Below, piece after piece: positions 29,641 to 43,788 of a DNA stretch of 64,000 nucleotides. This stretch comes from Osedax fenrisi. Lineage: Eukaryota > Annelida > Polychaeta > Sabellida > Siboglinidae. Below the pieces are notes generated by a model. It worked only from the letters and a program-made list of their open reading frames with translations, ran no database searches and was not told the DNA's origin. Both the position numbers and the translations under genes were made by a program. Where the stretch lies: contig OZ025244.1 of the NCBI GenBank assembly GCA_964019155.1, forward strand, positions 6,320,419 to 6,384,418. The letters are read 5' to 3'. The stretch's first letter is position 1; every line of letters starts with the position of its first letter.

Positions 29641-29882
29641 CGATCTGATGAGGAAAAGTAAGTAAACATTATAGGCTATATTTCTACATCTTCGTTTCCG
29701 TTACAACATCGTCACACTACCTCACCTACCTTTTGTAATGGTCATACACTATACACTATTCCGCCAATATACGAAATATAGTTGTAATACTAGGTGATAC
29801 CCTTTACCTCTATAAAAAAAGAATTAAACTGATATAATCTATTTAATATCAACTTACTTTTATCAAAGTAGTACTATCTCTA

Positions 29883-30155
29883 CAGCATTAGTTTCCAACC
29901 TTATTTCATCATAACCCTTTTTATTAATTCTTAATTTAAAAAATACCATGACTCAATGAAAAATGTATTAATTATTTATTTTTTATTATTAAACTTTAGT
30001 TAGGTTTAGTAACTATAATTTATAGGCCCAAAATAATACTAATTAAGAATTTTGAAAATCTAAAACCCAAAACAAGCTATGTTTCGTTATTTTGCGCTTT
30101 GGCCGATATTAACTGGGTCTGCTCATGACCCATGGGTTGGGAACCACTTCTTTAC
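29883..30155. mobile_element. hAT (Charlie-like) MITE relic
   Basis: The right end GGGTTGGGAACCACT and the left end AGTTTCCAACCTTATTTC are inverted and resemble the common CAGTGGTTCCCAACC terminus of hAT elements. The flanking ACAG words could be remains of a target duplication. Confidence 0.5.
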
Positions 30156-31841
30156 AGCCAGTTAAGTTACAAATTTTACAAGAAGTTATCTTGCAAGGTG
30201 ATATCTACATGTATGTATTATATTGATAGATTATCTATAATCTGCGTGAGTTGTAGACATGTAATTATTTGTAACACAAATGCAAATACTATACATAAAT
30301 TACACTATATTATGATCAAACTATATACATTTCTCTATGATTGCATAGCATTTGTAGACTAATACACCATTTACAACTTTTATTAGATGTATTACAACTC
30401 GTATACAAAAGTGACTACTACTTTGTATATAAATTAAATAATTTAGTAACAATAATCTTTTTGTAAAATAATTTATAATTTTGTCCTAAGCTATTGAATT
30501 TATTAATTATTAAATGCAGCTATCTATAGTATTTTAATTGCACGTAACAATATCTCCGATGTATGTATTGTATAAATTGTATTCAGATGTTATAAAAGTA
30601 TTAGTTTGAATGACAAAATAGATCAGGTTAAGCTATTTAGTTTCATCAGTTCGTTGTTGTAATCCCGCATAATAAACCAACCTACTAAGCAGTAGTGTTT
30701 CTATTAGTATCATGCACAGTTTAGACTTTACATTGTAAACATTATTTATAATTAAGTACTGTATACACTAACATCATATAATCTTATCTCCTATATATAT
30801 AATAATGTTTCAACGCACCTGAAATTAGTAGACTTTAATATTTAATTCGCAGGAAGAACGTCTGCATATAAATTTAATTGCAACTTTTATATTATAGGAT
30901 GACATTATGGACTACATACAATTTTTTAATTGAAAATTAACCTATATTAATTGTGGTAATAAATCATTAACATAAGTAAATATACCTCCAAATGTATGTT
31001 ATTATTATCTGATGTAGGCATTGTCAGATTATAGGAATAGTAGAAGAGTATAAGAATTATAGAAGAATTAATACTTATCGAAATAGATATATAAATATAT
31101 ACTATTGAGTATAGACCATGGAATGTAGCTGAAATAAGTAATCACTAACAAGGACAGAGAGATTACTATGTCCTTTATTCAGCGAAGATCTCTATATATT
31201 ACATAATTCTAACAGGCAGTCATAAAAAGTACAATAGAACTAGCTGGAAGCCCATTGAGATTATTATTATTATTACTAAATTTTAGTATTTTAATAAGTA
31301 TATAAATTTCAATAAATATCTATCCTATTCTATTGTATAAATAAACCTAGTGATTGATATAAAAATTTATTAATAATTCGTAGACATTCGCTAGTCGCGT
31401 ACATTTCACGCGCCCCGAGAATTCATAATTACGGTCTTCTTTGTACAGTGGCTGTCGCTTAAATAAATAAGGGGTGGGGTGGGTTGGGTGTAGGGGGTTG
31501 GGGGTATAAGGGGGGATAGGGGTGGGGGTATACAAATACACGAGCGTACACAAACGTACGACGTCTAAGGTACACAAGTATATGAGCTATATACCTGTAT
31601 ACCGGTATATACTTATTCACATATATACAATTACACGTATGTATATACCTATATACCTATACACTCATGCACACACACGCGCGTGTGCGCGTTGATATTC
31701 GATAAAAATGGAAATAAAAATAGTTGAAGATCCTAATCTCACTCGTTCCTAGTGTCTCTCTCTCTGTCTGTATGTCACTCTGTCCGTGTGTCTCAATATC
31801 TGTATGTCACTCCGTCTGTGTGTCTGTCTCTAGGGTCGGTA
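30156..31841. other. intergenic and 3' flank of Suv4-20
   Basis: Mostly A-T rich. A G-rich run at about 31468-31534 (repeats of GGGGTGGGG and GGGGGTATA) lies about 300 bp past the Suv4-20 stop; the minus-strand transcript would be C-rich there. Dinucleotide tracts occur at 31670-31840. A downstream minus-strand AATAAA is possible near 31366, but the polyadenylation site is not established. Confidence 0.45.
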
Positions 31842-32446
31842 CTAGTGCCGTGAGATGCCGGTGTGCAGGCTATAGCTGGGCACCTTGATGATTCGAAGCC
31901 TCGGAATCTTGTTTTTAGTGGACTCGACTATTATCGAATGGTAGCAGGAGTGTTTCGCGGTGAAGGAGGTAATGGGGGCGGGGACGGGGGGTTTAGTAGG
32001 GGCTGCGGGGGCAGGCTCGCCTACACCACCCCCACCCGAACACATGGGTATATCGTGTATTAGGGTGTCGGGTCGAGAAGCCAGGTAGGCGTTGTAGTGT
32101 TCCAGGATTGGCTTCCGTTTGCTGCTGGAGTGATGCATTAGCGGGGCCGTAGTGGTTAGGTGAGCGGACGATATGGGCTTGTGAGGGAAGTGAGGCGGGG
32201 AGGCGGCCACGAGGGGAGACTTGTCCATGCGGCGAGTCGTAGAGGGAGCCACCGTTGAGCCGACGAAGCCGTTTCGAGTGTTCTGATTTGCCATCGATCT
32301 GGTGCAGCGGATCTGGTCCGATGATGGTATTCGGAGCGCCGGTTTCGGTAGGGCGGACGACGCATGCTTGAGCGGTTTCGGGAGCAGCGGGAATTTTAGA
32401 TTTTTCGGCGGCGCTACTTTTATTAGTTTTTCGATGGCTCGAGATT
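31842..32446 (-). CDS. KMT5B: Suv4-20 exon 8 (C-terminal tail and stop)
   Basis: 605 nt from the acceptor TATTTACAG to TAG. Encodes 200 residues rich in Pro, Ser and Ala with basic patches and no domain. It is GC-rich, so other frames are also open here; only this frame fits the splice phase. A gly-rich CSGGGGVGEPAPAAP lies near residue 455. Confidence 0.85.
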
Positions 32447-34094
32447 CTGTAAATACATGTAAACAATGAATACATGTAAGCAATGAATGTATAAATCTGT
32501 ACACATACTTAATTGCTATATTCACTCTACAAACTGCACATGCTAATATTAGTAAACAGCTAACATGTTTGATTGATACAAACAATGAATATTATATGCA
32601 GCTAGTGGCATAAGTTTGCCTCAGAGTTTGGCGTAATTAATGATTCATAAGTTTATTATAATTTACATTTTTTCGATCGCAATTATTAATCTACATTAAA
32701 AAAGTATTACGATAGTTGTCAGGAATTGATTCGTAAGTGTTTGATGTACAGTTTATTAATTCATCATATTTATGCACATTAATATAAATATATATACTAA
32801 AATAAACGATAACTTTAACCTTTAAATATAGGATTAGATATCATGTTCTACAAATAAATATAGATTAAAGTAAGCTATTTGTAATCAGTAATTATTAAAT
32901 TTACTTTATTTGAAAACTAGTTTAATTATAGATGGTCATATATTGATATGCCATATTTATATTTAATTATAGTATATACTAATTATAAATTGTTCATGTC
33001 ATCTGCTATAACACTTGTTTAGAAGATGCAAACAAAAGTTCCTCTAATAAACTAATAATATTCATTAAATACTATGATATATATTAAAGTATTTTTCATA
33101 ATACATTTAATAAATTATTTTAAATGATAAAATTTGAGACCTCATATATCTATATATGATAATAACGTATTCAATTATGTATTTCTATAGAGATTGATTT
33201 ATAATTGTATATATTATTATACATAATTATCTAATCTACTTTTAACAGCATACTTTTATTAAATATATTATTAAAATATTTATATATTTAAAGCTGCTTT
33301 CACAACAACCAAAATGGCCCATTATCGGCTGATTCAAATTCAACATTCACTAGATATCGAGTATTCACAGTTTTAAGATTTGATAATAGATAATTGATAT
33401 ATGAATGCATGCGTAAATCATGTATCGACATGCCAGATATCGGCTTATAATCATATATATTTACACTGAAACTGCCTGATTTTAATTTCGACGATATCAG
33501 GCTGTATTTTTGATGTGAAAAAAAGCAGCTTAATAATATTCATAATAAATAGTAATTAATATTTTAACATTAATTTTGTTAACTTTCATATACATTTTAA
33601 ATACCAGATATCAAATTATAATTTAAATTTGATAGTAATTCAAATAAACAAATATATCTCTAATTAAGAATTGTGTTAATATATACTACAGGCCTATATT
33701 TAGATGAATATTACCGTTTTCGATAACGGTCTTATCTCTTTCCATGCGTATTCTCTTGGAGGTGTGACGAAGGTGGTACCCGTTCTCAGGGGTATTAGAC
33801 TTCTTCTGTTCGATGGTCTTACGGAACGCCCCGTCACCGGTCCTACACATGTCATGGTAATAAGTTATGATGTACTCTGATGTAGGTGTAATAATAATAA
33901 TAATATCAGATTTGGCAATTGCTTGCGTGAAGGAAGAAACAGAGCTTATCGAGTCTTTCACCCATTTAAGATTACGTAGAGATAAAAATCATATAGGCTT
34001 ATAAGAATTTATAAAATATTAAATAGAGTAAAAAATTCAAATATTAAAATAAATCATAAAATAAATCATAAAGCACAAAATCTATAGTCTATCA

Positions 34095-34139
<45 letters not shown>

Positions 34140-34444
34140 GATTTATTGGTATATACAATAATAAGTTATTGTACCCTGTACCCTGATATACATTATTGTT
34201 CCCTATATTTACAAAACAAAACTAGCATTTATAAAAAGGTTGATTACTAGGGTATTCACTTTATATAAAATACAGGTAGAATATAAATATACATTAAATA
34301 ATTAAGTATTAATTAATATAATTATCTTATAATAGATATTTCTTATACTATAATTAAATATAGATTATATATCTATAATATTTATAATTAATTATTTCTA
34401 CATTAATAATAGATTTTGATTTTAGAATATTATATATGATATAG

Positions 34445-34486
<42 letters not shown>

Positions 34487-36993
34487 TATATATTAAACAT
34501 ATAGTTTATATATTATAATAAATTATAAATATTAAATGGATATAATTAATTATTTCATGTAATATTTAGAATTAACAATATAATATATTAAAATATAAAT
34601 AAATTCTAATAAAATATCTATTATATTAATAGAATTTTGTAAAATAGATTAATATAAATTCTTTTTTATTAAAATAACAATTTTCAAATTATTTTATATG
34701 AAACAATAAATGTAATGTAAAATAAAACTTTATAAACAGTTAAATTAATTAGGTATATCAATAAAAAGATTAGGGAGTAAAACCACTTTATTTTTGATAA
34801 TATAGAGGTTGTTCTTGGATTAACACTGATATATTATTGTATACAAAATTTCAATATTACATAGATTGTATTCATAAATTATTATCATTAATGTTACTTA
34901 TTAATTATTCTATAATTGGTTGTATTACTATTAAATAATAGTATATTATTATTTATTTTCAACAACTTTACAAAAATGTAAAGGATTTTTTTTTTTTAAA
35001 CTTGAAAAAAAAAATGTTTTATAAAAAAAAACGAGAACACTAATTGATATATCAATATAATCATATATCAATTATTTGTAGAATAGGTCTGTATCAACAG
35101 CTCTTGTTTGTTATGCTAATCGAGTAGAAATGATCGTTCAATTGGCGGCACTCTATCTTCATTCTTGCATCGTCAGGCATTTTAATCTACGCACTTGCAA
35201 ATAGAAATATCGAATAAAACTTCACATTTCTCCTGGTGTTTTTGATAGTTCGTAGTGTAATATTTTGTAGATTTAGATTTTTTTAGAGACTTTACATTAG
35301 CAATGTAGCTTAATACTTTATTTATTGACTTTTTAGTTTATAATATGGTAAAGATAAACGAATACCAGATTTCATTAATAATCTCTAATGTTTTGTTTAT
35401 TGCGAAGATTTCTTTCTCGTTAATCTTTACAAAGTGACGATATCGAAACAAGTAGACAATTTTAACCTATACATTTCCTTTCCACTAAACAATGAAAGCG
35501 TACTGTTATCACGTAGATCCATGTGTATTATGTGGTATATTATATGGTATAATAATAAAAAAATGAAAAATAATTATATGTTGTTAAATTCAAATATTGA
35601 ATCAATAACCAATCAATGCACTCGCGATTTCAAGATTAAATTTGTTCTATGATTTTCGAGATTATTATTTTTCACTTTTTTAAAATATGTCTCTTCTTTG
35701 CATAATTATAATCTAATTTATTAAATCTTTCTATTCAAGTATTACGCATATCCATGTTTAGAAATTAAATCACTCTTATTGTACTGTACCATTCACAGTT
35801 GTGACAGGGGGGGCTTAATGTTTAGTTAACAATGCTACGTTGTACGGTACCATTCAAAGGTGTGACAGTGGGGGGCTTAATGCTTAGTTAACAATGCTAC
35901 GTTGTACGGTACCATTCACAGGTGTGACATTCGCAGTAGATGTTGCCCTCCCCGAAGAAGTTAGGACCGTAGTTACAGGTGATCTCCTCTCCCGCCTGCA
36001 TGTCTCTGATCACTTCCACATAGGCTGTGTTGCCGATAGGCACGAACTAGGGGGAGATGAGAGGTTATATTTAATGTTAGGGGAGATGAGGGGTTATATT
36101 TAATGTTAGGGGGAGGTGAGAGGTTATATTTAATGTTAGGGGGAGGTGAGAGGTTATATTTAATGTTAGGGGAGATGAGGGGTTATATTTAATGTTAGGG
36201 GTAGGCTGTGTTGCAGATAGGTACAAACTAGGGGGAGATGAGGGGGTATATTTAATGTTAGGGGGAGATGAGAGGTTATATTTAATGTTAGGGGTAGGCT
36301 GTGTTGCAGATAGGTAGAAACTAAGGGGGGATGAGGGGTTATATTTAATGTTAGGGGGAGATGAGAGGTTATATTTAATGTTAAGGGTGAGCTGTATTAC
36401 AGATAGGCAAAAACTAGGGGGAGAAGAGAGGTTATATTTAATGTTAGGGGGAGATGAGAGGTTATATTTAATGTTAGGGGTGAGCTGTATTACAGATAGG
36501 CAAAAACTAGGGGGAGAAGAGAGGTTATATTTAATGTTAGGGGGAGATGAGAGGTTATATTTAATGTTAGGGGTGAGCTGTATTACAGATAGGCAAAAAC
36601 TAGGGGGAGAAGAGAGGTTATATTTAATGTTAGGGGGAGATGAGAGGTTATATTTAATGTTAGGGGTGAGCTGTATTACAGATAGGCAAAAACTAGGGGG
36701 AGAAGAGAGGTTATATTTAATGTTAGGGGGAGATGAGAGGTTATATTTAATGTTAGGGGTGAGCTGTATTACAGATAGGCAAAAACTAGGGGGAGAAGAG
36801 AGGTTATATTTAATGTTAGGGGGAGGTGAGAGGTTATATTTAATGTTAGGGGTAGGCTGTGTTGCAGATAGGTACAAACTAGGGGAGAAGAGAGGTTATA
36901 TTTAATGTTAATATGGCGGTAATGTTAAGAAGGAATACGTTACTAGGAATAGCGTATGAGATAATTATACATTTATATCATGAATTCTCATTA

Positions 36994-37034
<41 letters not shown>

Positions 37035-39593
37035 TTGTGAAGCCCTATAGGAGGAACAAGCATAACGATATAATAAACAAGAAAATTAACATAAACCAAT
37101 AAAAATTCTTCTAATAAATAGTATTATTATTATTAAACATATATATATATATATTATTTTTTAAATTTGTATTGTTATTTTAGTATTGGTTATCATTGAA
37201 AACGGCCTAAAAATACCATAAAAAGCATCTTTTATAATACACCTTTTAAAATAAATATATTTTGAAATCAACATGAATAATTTTATAATAATGACTACAT
37301 TTTATTGTATAACATTTTTATACTTATATATTGTCGATTTACAAAATTTAAAAACTAAATTGTCTATCTTCATTTATTCTATATAATTATCATTGTAAAC
37401 ATATGTCATGTGATATTATAAACCAATAGAAAAGCTAATAAACAAACAGCTATATAATAATAAACAACTATATATTTCTTACTTTCTTTATCATCATCAA
37501 TCCATTTTTGAAATTAACGTTTTTTCTTCATTTTACCTTTATTTGAATTTATATTTATGTTATTTAAATATATTTATAGTTATTTAATTTATATATTAGT
37601 TTTATATTATTAGTATTATAAAATAGTTATTTGTATACCATTATTAGCCTTTATATTTTATTTATAATTTGGTTTACAAATTATATTTGTATGTATATTT
37701 CATTTATTTATATTACTTTATAATAACATTTAGTTATAGTTAGTAGTATTTAAATATATATTTATTAGTTATTATTAGTATTAGTTTTATTTTATAATAT
37801 TAGTTGTATTTATAATTTGTCACTATATTTTACACATCTATATATATTATTTTATAAATTATATAATACTATATTATTGATTTATTTTATTATATATGTA
37901 AACTATACATAATAACATTTTATTTCTAATTACATATTGTATTTCATATATTATTTTATCATATATAATTATATAATGAATTTATTTTACTATTACAATT
38001 GAAAATTATTTATTGAATTTATACATCTATATATATATTAATTTACAAATTATTCAACACTACTATTGCTTTATTTTATCATAATATATAAACTATTCAT
38101 AACATATTTTATTTCTATATATTACTATATTAATTAATTAATAAAATAGTGATTTTAAATTAGTAAAAGTTCAGATGTGTTTTACTCAGAATTATTATTT
38201 TGTACTAACTAGGTAAATGTATGTTTAGAAACAATTTGTTTGCTATATGGTATATGAATAAATAACAATATGTTGTGTAATTTTTGTAAATATTATTGAA
38301 GAGACAATATTGGTGTAAATTAAATAAAATATTGGTTTAAATAAATTAGACATAATAAATAATATATTTATACATTTAATAAACTATACTTAAAATAAAT
38401 ATAAACACACAATTGTAGTGGTATATATATTGTATACAATACAAACATAGATAGTTAAATTCATTGCATAGTTTGACCTAAACATTAATTTTAATGGACC
38501 TTTATAATTTCTATCTATTAATATGTAAATGTGTGAAATGGCATAAGCACTGATGTATGCCCTTAAAATATGTGTATATATGTGTATGTGATTGTGTGCA
38601 TGTAGTATGGCAACAATAATACGGCAACCATTGTGACAAATATACGTAATTCTATACTATTCTATCCTATCTAACTATAATGCTGCAGTCATTTCGTACC
38701 AAGTAAATTCATACCAAGTTATTTCGTACCGAGAAAAAAATCACTTTTTAGCCAAAAAAGTAAAATTTCTTATTTTTTATTACGAAATAATTTGGTACGA
38801 AATGACTCGGTACCAAATACCTGGTACGAGATGGCTGGTATGCGTACCTTACACGTAGACCTACAGTCGTGGTTGATGTAGGCTGCGGGGCCTAGCCACA
38901 ATTGGGCGCATCCCTTACGACACGAGTACATTACGCTGAAATCGTTGAGGCCCGTCTTCAGAACGTCTCTCTCCTCAGAGTCGCTCAGCTCTCCGATACA
39001 GCCCACCAGCAGCTGGATCTTGTCCTTCTTGTCCCTACATCGGGTTAGGTATGGGGTTAGGTATGAGGTTAGGTGGGGGATTAAGTATGGGGTTAGGTGG
39101 GGGATTAAGTGGGGTGTGTTAGGTATGGGGTTAGGTGGGGGAGTTAGGTGGGGGGTTAAGTGGGGTGTGGTAGGTTATTGCGTTATAGTAGTGGTTTAAT
39201 AATAATTTTATAATTTCCAGTTTTATTTTATAAAAGGTATATATTACGAGATATATTTAATATAATTTATTAACGTATATAACAAAATAAACTTATTAAT
39301 ATTTACATAATATGTAGGCATATGTATAATAATTTGTATAAAGAATTGATAGTTTGTAAATAATCTAGAATTGAATATAAAATCATATTATGTAAATAAA
39401 ATATGCATAATTGAATATGACATCATATTATATGTAAAAAACATATGTAAATAATTGAATATTGTATATTATATAATCACAATTTGTATATTATATGTAA
39501 ATAAATTACGCTTATTAATTTATATATTATTTATAATAATTTAAATATGTAACATAATGAAATAAAATATGCATAATAATTTTCTAAATATGC

Positions 39594-39628
<35 letters not shown>

Positions 39629-41434
39629 AATAATGTATAAGTATGGTATGTAAATAAAATATATAAATATAAAAACTGCCTGTGTGGCTCAGTGGCTAAG
39701 GCGTCAGATGCACAATCAGTAGGACACGGGTTCGACCCTCGTCCGGACCATTAATTAATTTTATAAAATGGGTCTTAAAAAATTATTTAGAAGTGATCTT
39801 ATATAATTGTGTATAAATAAATGATCGGCTCTCGTCAAAACCATGGATTCCTTAACATGAGAGCGGCTTCGAAGGGACATTAGAGCCATATAGTGTTATA
39901 AGTGAAAACTTCATCTAAGTTCCTGGATGGGATGAAAGGACTCCACCAAATAAAAATAAAATAAAAAAAATAATTATATTGAAAAATAATTCATTTTATT
40001 ATTTGTAAATAAATATTTTTTAATGTTTACTCTTCATTATATTACAATTAACTAATGATTTAGGTATATATATATATGAATGTTATCTAGATATTACAAA
40101 ATAAAATTAATTAATGTCATCAATCTTAAAATATACCACCATATTAGTAAACCCATTTTTGTACTATCTTTTACATATAAACCTTGCAAAGTTAAGCCCG
40201 TCATTATACTAATTTGTAATGGTTTTATGTTATTATAAACTTAAATTATTAAAAATAAAATATATAATATAGCTATATATAGATTAGTTTTGGAAATTTT
40301 CAGATTTTTTTACTCATTCAAAGTTTTAAATAGTAAATAAATACACTTCAAAGTTTTCAAATAATATTATTTTTGTTAAATTAAGTATTCGATATTTTCA
40401 AATAGTAAAATTATTCATTTTGAAGGTTTCAAATAGTAAAATTATTCATTTCTAAGGTTTCAAATAGTAAAATTATTCATTTCTAAGGTTTCAAATAATA
40501 AATATATTCATTATGAAAGCTACAAATAGTAAATACTAGTCATACCCAACCCGGAGTTGCTAAGTTTTTTATTGTTGGCCTATCTATTATTAAAAAATAA
40601 ATACAAAAAAATATTACAAAATATATTTTTTTTAAATATCGAAAAATATTTTAAAATATAACAAATATTTCAAAATATATTTTTTTTTAAATATCTAAAT
40701 ATGTATATATGTCGACAAATATTTTAAAATATAATATAATATAGTGTAAATCAATTATAATCATACATTATTTATATACAATCACTATTTATCTTTAAAT
40801 AATTAAATAAAGTTATTTAAAATTATATTTAATAGAGTGGAAATCAAATATGTTCATACATTATTAATATACAATTCATAATTATTTAATAAACAATATT
40901 TATCGATTAATTAAATTAAATTATTTATATGTAATGATAATAATGATAAGATTTTTCAATTATTTTAAATTATAATTAAAATTATATTTATGTAATACTA
41001 TTAGTAACTATTATTTTAAATAAAATAAGGAATTACATCGTCAGAAATGATCATATATTCCAAAACAGATTCCATATTTAAAATTATAAGGTGAGGTAGT
41101 AAAAAAGGAAGTAAATAGTATTAATATATTGTATTTGTATATTTATTTAGTATTATTATTACTAAATACAATAATAAATAAATAAAAGCTTAATAGGGAA
41201 TAATATAATATAGTATTAATATATGCATGCCTTTTATCGTTTTTTTCGAATAGTTAAATTAAATATTCAAAATTTTCGAATAATTTCATTTAGGTATTCG
41301 ACATTTTCAAATATCTGTCAAATTCAAAATGTACTATTTGAAAGAATCGAATATTCAAATATTCTATTCGATATCGGAAACCGTTTCCAACACTAATATA
41401 GATAGATATTTCTCCCAGTTATCGAATTTACTCT

Positions 41435-41465
<31 letters not shown>

Positions 41466-42918
41466 ATTACATCTACTCTCTTTTATATATTAGATATATT
41501 ATTACAATTTTAAAATTGTAAAATTAATAAAATAATTCAAGATAATTTTGAAAATATTATAAACATACACATATTGTTATTCTATTATTATTTGTTAAAA
41601 TTTAATAATACAAATGTAAATATATTATAAATTTATAAATATACTCATATATTATATTATAAAAAATTGTCAAAGTAAAACTAAATTTATAGTATAACTT
41701 TAATGTGTAATTTAAACAAATATAATATATTTAATTTTATAACTTACTTATTGATAATTGACCAACGGTTATTTATATTAAACTATTATAATAAAAATGG
41801 TATAAATAATTATTTATACCATTTTTATGATAATCATGCAACATTCACAAATGCGATTCTAATTTTGTAATAGTCATGCTTTGTAGAATACTACAAATGT
41901 TGATAAACATACACACAAACAAAATGTGAAACACAAAAATTAAGTATAATTTTTGAAAATAAATTGAAAAAATCATTATAATATATATCATACTACAACT
42001 ACTAATTTATAATCAGATAATCAACACATATATGTATGTGATTCCAACCAATCACGACTGACGCATATCTTGGCGCCGACCCTCCCTTCGGACGAGTAAC
42101 GCGAGCAAGGCAGGATCTCGAAGCCACTGTCTTTATCCATTGTACGCAGGTAGATCAACAACTGTAATGAGTGTGTGTGTGTGTGTGTGTTGTGTGTGTG
42201 TGTGTGTTGTGTGGGTGTATGGGAGTGTGTGTGTGTGTGTGTATTATGTGGTTGTGTGTGTGGGTGTATGGGAGTGTGTATGTGTGTGTGTGTTGTGTGG
42301 GTGTGTGTGTGGGGCTGTGTGGTTGTGTGGTTGTGTATGTGTATTGTGTGGGTATGTGTCGACAACATACTACTATGCAGCATAGCTAGATAGCACTGCA
42401 GGTTTATAGGTAGGTAATATATAATTATATTAGTGTATCGAAAGTAAATCATTGTTAACCTTTTGGAAAGATACTTCAGTATACAGTTAATATTCCGTAT
42501 ATTTACAAAAAGTTACAAATTACTTACTGTTCACGTAAATGAGTAGTGTAAAATTACATGAGAAATATTTTTTTATCGCATTATACGATTTAAAAAAATG
42601 CAAAAACCATTATAAAAATTAAATAATTGTTCGATCGATATCAAATTTAACTTTATTTCCCATCTGGTGTATATAAACTATCAAAAAATAATAATTTATT
42701 TTTTGGAAAATTGTTTACGAATAAATTTAAATAATCGATTTTCTCTTTTATTAACAATTTGTGTCTTCAAATACTGGTACTATATTGGAGATGAACATAC
42801 ATTTATGTATATATTTAAAAATAATGTGTATATGGACAATTAAAAAAGACATATTTTAAACAAATTATTTGTATGTAAAGTACTTTGTATTCATAGAAAT
42901 ATATTAGATATTATAATT

Positions 42919-42954
<36 letters not shown>

Positions 42955-43745
42955 CCCAGAATTTATGATTATATACTACCATAATAAACTTTTTATTATA
43001 TAATTAAATAAATATCCTCTAGTAAAAGGGACATGCAGGACTATGTACACATTGCATGTTGTAAAGTATAGCAGGGAAAATAGCATGTTTTCAAAATGTA
43101 TCTACTTTTGTAATAATTAAGATTTTTTAATAATTCTAAAATAATCTTATTAAAAACATATAGCTTATATATCTTCTTATTTAATCTAAATAATATACAA
43201 TTTTATTCTCTTTCATAATTAATTAAGTATAATATTTTCAAAAAATTAGTCATATAATATACATAAATTAGTCATGTATATTATTTATACCTATGTATTA
43301 CCTATAAATATATTATACCTCATACCAATTTATATTAATCATACCCACAGAGAAATATTCAACTATATTATTTATATATAGGTTCTATATAAATTGTACA
43401 AATTTTAACTAAAACGATTCAAACTTGAATTTATAGTAACATTTATTTTTGTTGTACAAAATAAAAAATAAGTATTTTAAGTAAATTAAGTTACAGATTT
43501 TTATATTATTTAATATTTTTATATAATAATATAGTTAGTAATGTATATATAATTGTTATATATGCGATATAATAGAAAGTTAGTAATTTGTAGTATTTTA
43601 ATAAAATAAAAGTATTGCATTATAGCGTTGCTCATTATATTATCATATTATATCTTAGCTCACCACACTTATTGATAACATGTATAATGCGATACTTGTT
43701 GAGGGGTGAATTTGTATCCTCACTTTTATTATATACATATATATA

Positions 43746-43788
<43 letters not shown>

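Noticed and set aside
31863..32475. Alternative frames over Suv4-20 exon 8
   Set aside because: GC-rich exon opens other frames. Only the frame ending at 31842 fits the incoming splice phase.
35434..35652. 72-codon frame in Suv4-20 intron 7
   Set aside because: No recognisable motif, splice context or composition change.
36077..36905. Long open frames on both strands (266 and 185 codons)
   Set aside because: They arise from the 93-bp repeat unit, a multiple of three without stops. The sequence is intronic minisatellite.
39676..39752. Possible functional tRNA gene
   Set aside because: Head is followed by a SINE body and A-rich tail and is present in several copies. It is a tRNA-derived SINE head.
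42140..42452. Cys/Val-rich and His/Thr-rich frames
   Set aside because: Translations of the (GT)n tract. Only the 42049-42161 part on the minus strand is coding.
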